NCBI RefSeq assembly: GCF_000471905.2
Contig: NW_006494789.1
Coordinates: 968,190-1,032,189, forward strand
Source: Amborella trichopoda
Lineage: Eukaryota > Streptophyta > Magnoliopsida > Amborellales > Amborellaceae
Length of the DNA: 64,000 bases
Reading direction: 5' to 3'
The notes under the pieces are model-generated. The model had not been told where the DNA came from. It saw only the letters and a program-made list of their open reading frames with translations, and did not search any database. A program made the translations under genes and the position numbers. This document shows, in pieces, positions 56,690 through 64,000 of the stretch (positions are counted from its first letter, which is position 1; every line of letters begins with the position of its first letter).

Positions 56690-57650
56690 ATATCAATATA
56701 ACGTATCTTTTAAGATATTGTCTAATTTACACCGTCAAAGTAAAGTTGCAATCTTATATAAAAATTTTCCTTTTAAAATATCCCTAGCTTTGAAATTCCA
56801 AGTTCTAAATTGACATACCTTTTTTATCACTAATATATTCACCAAAACGGATCTCTTTACAAAAAAAATCGATAGGAGTTCTGAATTTGGGAATGAGAGG
56901 TTTTAGAACTTCAACTTCCAACCGCTTGTTTTTTAGTAAATGATTTGTTTTGTTGGCTTGTAATTTAAATTTCATAAAAAGAGAGCCCCTTTTTTTTAAG
57001 TTTCACAAAATAAGAGATATTTACTACTAATATCCCAAAATTCAAATAAGGGAGGCATATTTAACTATCACAAAATTAAAGATATTTACGGTTAATTTTC
57101 TGAAATTCAAGAGGCAAAAGAATCTCGAAATAAACCTTCTTGTTTTTTTTGTAGTTAAAAAATAAAAATTTTGATGACAAATAATGACGACAATTTCCAA
57201 AAATTTCAAGTTAGTGATCCACCAAACTCCAGTAAAATTGAGAAGAGGTTCCGGAAATTTCGGAACCGAAATTCGAAATTTGGAAGCCGCTAGGTAACAG
57301 GGGCCGTTAACAAAACCCCTTCGGTTTATCCAATAAGAGATGAACGGTCCAGATTCAACTTGAAATCCTGGTACAGTTGACGAGTGCAAGAGCTTTTGCG
57401 CTGCTTTTTTATTTTTATTACCAAGAATGCCCTTAATGTTTAATTTTGTTATTGTTTTGAATTTTGGGAGGAAGTGAATTGAATGTGGATATTCTTGTCG
57501 GGCACGTCAAGAGTTTGCTTGCGTGGGAAGACGGGTTAGACCGGAGTCCTGCAGGACCACAAATGCTTCTTATTTTGGAAACTGAAACGACCTCACTGTG
57601 TACGATGGTATTTTCTTCTCCTGGAATGACCCTCTAACCGCAACGAATCA
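56299..57650. other. Gene-poor DNA with a (TA)n run
   Basis: A (TA)n microsatellite lies at 56654-56684. A Mutator-like MITE end fragment is at about 56740-56775 (AAAGTTGCAATCTTATATAA). Around 56985-57130 a short unit with TTTCACAAAATAAGAG and AGATATTTAC is repeated in degenerate form. No gene seen. Confidence 0.5.
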
Positions 57651-57654
57651 TACA

Positions 57655-58405
57655 CGGAATTTGTGCCCAAAATTCAAACGGTCTTGTCTCAAATTTGTAC
57701 CCAAAATTCTCTCTCACCAAATCTATGCCTTAAATCATAATTCTTTCAATGTCATCATGGTACAAAATTCAAACCGTCTTATCTCAAATTTGTGCTCAAA
57801 ACACACACACTCTGGCTCTTTCTTTCTAAAACTAAATTTATACCCAAGATTAAAATTCTCTATATTTTATCTTCTTTATCGTCGTTATCGTGGGAGTTTT
57901 TCTTTTAATTAATTAAGATTGGCTAAATGAATCACGGTCTATCATTTTGTTCTATTAAGGGTCATACGTTCGATATGATTATGAATCTTCGTATATTTTC
58001 TTATTCCTTTCAACCATGTTTTTTCACTTATTTTTACTTTTTTTTTGGTGGTCCACTTGAACTAATTTGCACCTCCTAACAGATATTATACTGGATTTAT
58101 GCCACATATAGTTAGCCCACATAATTCTACTTTCTCTCATCTTATCGCCGATTGATGTCATACTTAAATTTTTTCAAATGTATTCATTTCGAATTCTATC
58201 CCTTATTCTCATGCCACTCATCCATCTCAATATCTTCACTTTCGCTACACCTAAAATTCTATCTTTTTCAAACCGAATTTATGCCTAAAATTAAAACGCT
58301 TACTAACTCCAAATTTATGCCCAAAATTAAGACCGTCTCTCTCTCATTTTTGTAAAAATTAAGACTCTCTCTCTAGTTTGTGCCCAAATTCAAGATTCTT
58401 TCACT
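57655..58405. repeat. Degenerate minisatellite interrupted by other DNA
   Basis: Units of about 35-50 bp built on AAATTTGTGCCCAAAATTCA and ACCGTCT occur at 57655-57870 and again at 58265-58405. The gap contains an RTE fragment and unrelated sequence. Confidence 0.65.
58040..58155 (-). mobile_element. RTE-type LINE fragment
   Basis: On the minus strand GGCGATAAGATGAGAGAAAG and then GTTAGGAGGTGCAAATTAGT match the start of the RTE fragment at 45007-45297. The tail and the end of the coding region are missing. Confidence 0.65.
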
Positions 58406-58744
58406 CCAGCATACAGAAGTAGAAGTATGGTAGAGGCACTTTTTCCAAGCTAATTTGCATGAAATGAGAAATACTAGAAATGAAGATTCATTAAGGTTTC
58501 CCCACCCCTCTCTCGAGCTGCTGCCTAGCCATAATGTGCTTGTAAAGACAGTCTCCTTTTTTTTCGAAAACGTGGAGTATAAACGCTTTACACAATAGGG
58601 AGTCAAGATATCTCAATCAACATTAGATTTATTTCTCAATTTTTTTTTGACTTGGGTACCTCTTCAAGAAATAGAGATTGCATATTATGAAACTTATCTA
58701 AAGGTCAGAATCTTTCTTAATTATTGAATGTTTAATCTGATATA

Positions 58745-59082
58745 TTGAAGTATGTCACGACATTTGTGTAGAGTGGTGGTGTAGTTGGCTACGTGTAGCT
58801 TATACGAGTAATCAGAGTTCGAGCCTCTCTCAACCCAACTCGACAACCCTTTTAATCTTTACTCCCTTGTTTGAGAATTGGGTTGGGGTTGCGGTTGTAG
58901 CACTACTTGTACCGTAGCTATAGTTTAAGCTTCCATTTTCACATAACACCTTAAAAAACTACTAACGATTTAGAAAACAAGTAGGAGCTCGCCATCCCAA
59001 TTGAATTACCCGACTAACAATTTAAAAAATAGGTAGGAGGTCAACATCCCCACTGAATTACCCAAAAAAAAAAAAAAAATAA
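58745..59082 (+). mobile_element. tRNA-derived SINE-like element
   Basis: Near its start GTGTAGTTGGCTACGTG resembles an A box, and AGAGTTCGAGCCTC is a good B box at the expected spacing. The 3' part contains a block present twice (CTAACGATTTAGAAAACAAG and CTAACAATTTAAAAAATAGG), and the element ends in a run of 16-17 A. No clean target duplication. Confidence 0.6.
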
Positions 59083-60316
59083 CAACAAACCCACCACAGA
59101 ATTGAGCCAAAATGGGTGACGACTCCTATTCATAAGCACAACTCTTGGTATGAAGCTATGCTTATTCAAGAAGTCGTTCAATGGTGGGCAGGGTTCTACC
59201 ATTAGTGGTAAAAGAATGGGTTTTTGTATAATACACCATTATAATAGCCATGTTAGAAATCTATACTCCCAAAATATGGACTAGTAAATACCCTTATGGC
59301 TTGTTTGGATATACTCCTTATCATTGGTAATCCAATATTTCATTAAAAGCACTCAGGCAATAAATTATCAGTTGTTTGGTAGCGTCCATCATAAAATTTT
59401 CTTAGATAAAAGTACAGGCTGTTTTACATTTAACTTTGTTTTTTGAAAATTTATTTCATCTTTATTCAAAGTATTTTTTCTAAGTTTGGACTAGAGTACT
59501 TAAAATATTTAAGTAATATTGTGTATAATACAAGATGCACAAAAAACAACTAATAAAATAATATTATATAGAGTAGATTAATTTCAAACATGAAAGTCTA
59601 TCTCTAATAATATTAATTGACATCTAAACAAGCCCTTATTTAATTTTTATTTATTTATTTTAAAGATACGAGTATTATAGGTAATTTTAGAACCCATACT
59701 AGATTGCAAGAGAATCGTAGTAAGCTATTCCACTAAAATTCAAACTTCATACCCAGATAAATGAAATCCATTTGTGTTGCCTCACCCCTAAGAGTAAGAC
59801 AAAATAAGCTTTGATTAATACACCAGTGACATTCTCCATTTTGTAAAATTTCATTACTTTCGGAGGTGCTTTTTGTACTACTAGTCAATTATTTTACGAT
59901 GAATTTTTCATTTAATGGTCATAATCTTTTACAAAATCATCAACAAAGCCAAAATATCCCAATTAACGTTAGACAATTTGCTTTTTAACTTTTGTTTCAC
60001 TTGAACACCTCTTCAAAGATATCCTAAAACAATCCAATTACCCTTATTCAAGGTATGAAACCGTAAACATGTGGGGGTTTTTAAGTTATTTGACATACTA
60101 AGAGGCCCCAATTAAATGGTGGGAGTACCTTTGTTGTTTCAAGATGGGCCAATTTATTAAGAGCCTCTAATTGTTTAGGGTTCCAATCCTGAATAAAAAC
60201 AATTTTAAAGAATTTAAAAATATTTATAGGGAGTATCAAAGTAAATTAAAATTTAAAAAGGAAACATTAAGCGTTCTAATTCAGTTTGACATCTCTTGAT
60301 AACCAAAAGTCATTGA
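59083..60316. other. No gene seen
   Basis: AT-rich intergenic DNA without recognisable elements. Confidence 0.4.
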
Positions 60317-60325
60317 ATTATTTAA

Positions 60326-60694
60326 CGAAAAAGTTTATATGAGGTTGCGATCTTAAAATGTACCTAAAAACTCCATTGAAAAAGGTTGTTTCAATGTTGA
60401 AAAACCAGCTAATTGATTATCGAGATGTATGAAGATGAAAAAATAAAATTTTGGAGTCCCAAGAATAGTGAATCTTGGAACACATTATCTAGACTGTCAA
60501 TTTTCAAGATTTTTCATATGTTTATAGATCTACTTGATTTAACCTTTTTCAAAGTTTAAAATTTTATTAGCAGATACGAAAAGAGATTTTCAAATGAACG
60601 TGAGAATTTTTTACAGCATGTTATGTTATGATAAAAATTGGAGGTGAGTCTTAATTGGATCGTTTAAGGTAGAAACCTCGTGGAAACGACACCC
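60326..60694. mobile_element. Mutator-like MITE with 9-bp target duplication (8/9)
   Basis: Flanked by ATTATTTAA (60317-60325) and ATCATTTAA (60695-60703). The left end CGAAAAAGTTTATATGAGGT and the inverted right end GGGTGTCGTTTCCACGAGG are related. The body is in opposite orientation to the 40585 copy. Confidence 0.75.
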
Positions 60695-60703
60695 ATCATT
60701 TAA

Positions 60704-61034
60704 TATATGTGATTCAATATTGACTCTTTCAACGACCTAAATTAAAACAAAGTGGTCTCCTTTGAAACCCTCAATAATAATTAAAACAAAGTGGGTCTCG
60801 GTGTTGCACATGATTCATGTGTAGTTTCCATGTCAGTGTGCCATGTGAGGAGGAGAGAGAGGGTCACAAGCAATCGAGAGAGAATTTAAGATTCTCGTGC
60901 CTTTTTCAGAAGAGAGAGAGAGAGATAATTGTGGATGAGAGAGAAGAAGTTGATTTACAAAATTGCAAATGGTGAGTCTATGTTATGGTCTCAAAATAAG
61001 TTTTGATAGTAATTACATTTGATTGATTTTGACA
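60704..61034. other. Spacer between two MITEs
   Basis: AT-rich DNA with a GA-rich stretch (60855-60950). No gene seen. Confidence 0.4.
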
Positions 61035-61412
61035 GGGAAATAGTTTATATAAGCTCACAATTTTAAAATATAGAATTAAAGATGCACCTCAAAAATGTTG
61101 TTTTAATGTTGAAAAGTCTTCTAATTGATCATCTCGACATCGAGATGTATGAATCTGAAAAAAAAAATTGAGTCTCAAAAATAATGCATCTTGCAACACA
61201 TTATCTAGACCGTCCATTTTCAAGATTTTCATATGTTTATAGATCTACTTGATTTTAACCACTTTTTGAGTTTAAAATTTTATAATTAGATTAGAAAATA
61301 AATTTTTAAATAATTCTAAAAAAAATTACATCAAAATTATATATTGTGATAAAATTTAGAGATACGCTTTAATTGAATTGTTTAAGATTACAACTTTATA
61401 AAAACCACACCC
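61035..61412. mobile_element. Mutator-like MITE, full length
   Basis: The left end GGGAAATAGTTTATATAAGC and the inverted right end GGGTGTGGTTTTTATAAAGT both begin with GGG. The body is very similar to the copy at 60326-60694, in the same orientation. The flanking 9-mers do not match well. Confidence 0.75.
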
Positions 61413-61527
61413 TTTTGGGAGAGAGAAAATTTTCAAGATTCCCACGATTCATGCTTCTCTCACTCACTGACTGACTCGTGGTGATGGATAATTGCGGATG
61501 AGAGAGGAGGAAGGATGGGGTTTCAAA

Positions 61528-61788
61528 GACTCCTTAAGTGGTGCAAGCAGGAGGAGCAAAGGATTTTCTTTTTTTGGACCTTACACTCTTTCTGGGCCCA
61601 AATACACCGAGTTTGTAGCTCTTTTTCTGCCTTACTTATCGTGAGGCTCGTCATATAGCTTATGGTCTTGGAGTTCACCTTCCTACTTTGCTTATTTATA
61701 ATGCTTTAATACCCTATTTTGTAATTACATGCTTTTTATGTACTTATCTAATATAAGCTCTGAACATTTCTCAAAAAAAAAAAAAAAA
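61528..61788 (+). mobile_element. Retroposon of unknown type with poly(A) tail
   Basis: A 261-bp insertion ending in 16 A (61773-61788) and flanked by a nearly perfect duplication of about 16 bp (AAGGATGGGGTTTCAAA at 61511, AAGGATGGGGTTCAAAA at 61787). It has no pol III boxes and no long open frame. It may be the 3' UTR of a LINE or a short processed transcript. Confidence 0.7.
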
Positions 61789-61799
61789 GGATGGGGTTC

Positions 61800-62820
61800 A
61801 AAATATGTCTTCTCGTAATTATATTTTGATCAATTTTTTGTTTGCTTATAAAGCACGTGCCAGAGCGTTCGAGTCCCTCTGTTAGAAGATTTACTTGGGA
61901 GGATATTTTCAATGAGAAATTTTCAAAGCCCCCATAAAAAATTTTCTAGAAAGAAAAAAATTGAAATTTCACTTTTCTAAAGTTAGATTTCATTATCTAA
62001 AAATTGAATAATCTCCATTGTTAAAACAATATTTTTTTCAAGTATATAAAGGCTACAATTATTACTTTTCTTTTTTTTTTAATTGAGGTTAATCTATCCG
62101 TGGAAGAGGTTACATCCCAAAGGTCCTAAAATTAGTTCCCGATAGAGTTTCACCTAAAACGTAAATAGACAGTATACTACCGCTAGAATATATCATCTCT
62201 TGGCTTCCTGGTCCAGTGGCACGCGAACTATCTCGGTCCTCACTATTGTAAGATTGTCTCGTGCCGTCTACTTTTTTTTGTATAAGTGCATGAAACGATA
62301 CATGTATGTATGTAATGTAACCACGGCTTGAAAACGCGCTGAGTCGAGACCCGAGAATCATCAGCTACCGATTCGGTTTCACGAAAAAACCAGGAATCGC
62401 TCTTGTCCAAAGAGAATCAGGTGATTTTCAATAGTGAATCGCGAGTCACACCAATGTACGCTCAAGAACACAGGCTGCACAATATTATTCACAGGATTTT
62501 ATTTATTTTTTGTCATTTTGTTATCGTTTTTCACCTTTTTCAGCCTTATAAACGAATCTTGCAGGCTTTAATTCAAATTTATCATCTATTTCAGTCAATA
62601 AAAGGTATTAAAAATCACATTTTTTTATAAAAAACATTTGGATCGAAGAGTGAGTTTTAGGGTTTCCGCCATTTCACTGATTTTAAGCGAAAGAAGGCAT
62701 CATTTTTTGTAAAATTGTGGGGTGATTGATCGTAAGAGTATTGTTCAAAAGTTTTGGTTCATAATTTGTGATTATTTTGGAAGAATACATATCAATTTTG
62801 AATTTGAAGACACGGGTGCA
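61800..62820. other. No certain gene; dispersed repeat and a possible exon
   Basis: A dispersed-repeat segment lies at 62085-62150 (GAAGAGGTTACATCCCAAAG). An AT-rich stretch with a good donor (AAACAG|GTAAGA at 62829) and an open frame at 62722-62828 could be an exon or a non-coding first exon, but nothing in it is recognisable. Confidence 0.35.
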
Positions 62821-62824
62821 CGAA

Positions 62825-63410
62825 AAACAGGTAAGAACTATGTTTTTTTTTTTTTTCTACCATACGATCAAATTCAGTCAATATTTTGTAAATCATGTAT
62901 TAAATTTATAGGATTTTGATTCGTTATAGTGTTGTTTATCATCACATGTATTCAATTTGATTATATTTATTTAATTTGAGTTGGATTTTTTAGAAGAAAA
63001 AGACTGATGTCGGTGAAAAAAACATGGATTGAGTTTATTTTATTTTTTCCGCCATTCTCTCAATTTCAGTAAATATTTTACAAATAATGTGTTGAATTAT
63101 AGGGTTTTGATTCGTTATAGAGTTGTTTATTATCACATGTATTCAATTTTATCTGATTTATTCAATTTGAGCTTGATTTTTTAGATTGAATGACTGATGT
63201 CTGTGAAGAACTGCGTTTTTTTTTTTTCCTCAACTCAATCGATTTTATTTAATATTTTGATAATAATGTGTTAATATTATAAGACTTTGATTCCTTATAG
63301 TGTTATTTATCAAAACATGTATTCAATTTGATGTAATTTATTCGATTTGAGGCGGATTTTTGAGTTGGAATGACTGATGTTAGGTGGGTCTGTGAAGAAC
63401 TTCGTTTTTA
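62825..63410. repeat. Tandem array of about 185-bp units, three copies
   Basis: TTGATTCGTTATAG (or TTCCTTATAG) recurs at 62917, 63107 and 63287. Each is followed by ATCACATGTATTCAATTT-type sequence and then TGACTGATGT with GTGAAGAAC. The copies differ by many substitutions and T-run lengths. Confidence 0.85.
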
Positions 63411-63418
63411 ACTGTATT

Positions 63419-64000
63419 ATTAAAGTGAATATCATTGTAAAAAAATCGTGGCATGCTATTATATTTTTAATGCAAAGCTGTATTTTTTAATTTGTTGTTA
63501 ATGCAAAAAAATACATTAACAAATACATGTTGTTAAACTGTATTATATTTTTAATGCAGTTTTGTATTAAAAATGTATTTTTAATTTTTTAAATTTTTAA
63601 TGCAAAAAATACATGTTGTTAAACTGTATTATCATGAGGAATTAAAGTGAATATCATTGTAAAAAAATTGTGGCATGTTATTATATTTTTAATGTAAAAC
63701 TGTATTTTTTTATTTGTTGTTAATGCAAAAAAATACATTAACAAATACATGATGTTAAACTGTATTATATTTTTAAGACAGTTTTGCATTAAAATGTATT
63801 TTTAATTTTTTTAAATTTTAATGCAAAAAATACATGTTGTTAAACTGTATTATCATGAGGAATTAAAGTGAATATCATTGTAAAAAAATCGTGGCATGTT
63901 ATTATATTTTTAATGCAAAACTGTATTTTTTGATTTGTTGTTAATGCAAAAAAATGCATTAACAGATACATGTTGTTAAACTGTATTGTATTTTTAATGC
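63419..64000. repeat. 222-bp tandem repeat running off the window
   Basis: ATTAAAGTGAATATCATTGT starts units at 63419, 63641 and 63862 (periods 222 and 221). The units are highly similar and contain sub-repeats (ATACATGTTGTTAAACTGTA twice per unit). The third copy is cut by the window end, so the full array is longer. Confidence 0.92.

Noticed and set aside
62110-62361. A minus-strand 83-residue open frame
   Set aside because: It overlaps a dispersed repeat (62085-62150) and has no splice or domain support.

Overview
The window is AT-rich nuclear DNA from a flowering plant. The evidence is GT-AG introns (some of several kb), a plant DYW-type PPR gene, a cation/calcium exchanger of the plant CCX type, a BSD2-like chloroplast zinc-finger gene, a plant-type tRNA-Gly, and many old LINEs, SINEs and MITEs. 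Two assembly gaps (36 N at 12405-12440 and one N at 12514) point to a draft assembly. The species cannot be read from the sequence. The mix of very old LINE copies and long introns would suit an early-diverging angiosperm, but that is a guess.

Layout. 1-7000: the 3' end of a plus-strand gene I do not recognise. Three short exons are seen, and the last intron was enlarged by a 5.2 kb LINE insertion that itself holds a second LINE. 7000-14500: gene-poor DNA with MITEs, a LINE tail, two back-to-back fold-back elements and an assembly gap. 14563-16299 (minus): an intronless CCX-type cation/Ca2+ exchanger, with upstream sequence to about 19.2 kb that may hold its distal promoter. 16.3-35 kb: mostly repeats, with one isolated tRNA-Gly(GCC) at 30758-30828. 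35168-37678 (plus): a DYW-type PPR protein split by one 699-bp intron whose edges are a 12-bp direct repeat. 38.3-39.9 kb: a decayed minus-strand LINE. 43069-48279 (plus): a three-exon chloroplast-type DnaJ/BSD2-like zinc-finger gene whose second intron carries two hAT-like MITEs, an RTE LINE tail and a microsatellite. 48.7-52.1 kb: a SINE, a GGCC-rich repeat and two hAT-like elements inserted side by side. 52797-56122 (minus): a three-exon choline-transporter-like membrane protein. 56.3-64 kb: gene-poor DNA ending in two adjacent tandem arrays that run off the window.

The four reasonably complete protein genes are unrelated single-copy loci. They do not form a cluster or pathway. Two are probably organelle-directed (PPR-DYW and BSD2-like) and two are membrane transporters (CCX and CTL).

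Most of the extra information is in the repeats. Many insertions can be dated relative to one another by their target-site duplications (TSDs): nested LINEs with 18-bp and 13-bp TSDs, a Mutator-like MITE family with 9-bp TSDs and about a dozen copies, a hAT-like family with 8-bp TSDs, an RTE tail with a TSD of about 20 bp, and two retroposons with A-rich tails. The observation I rate highest is the PPR intron. Its boundaries coincide with an exact 12-bp direct repeat containing AG|GT, which is the pattern expected if an insertion created the intron.
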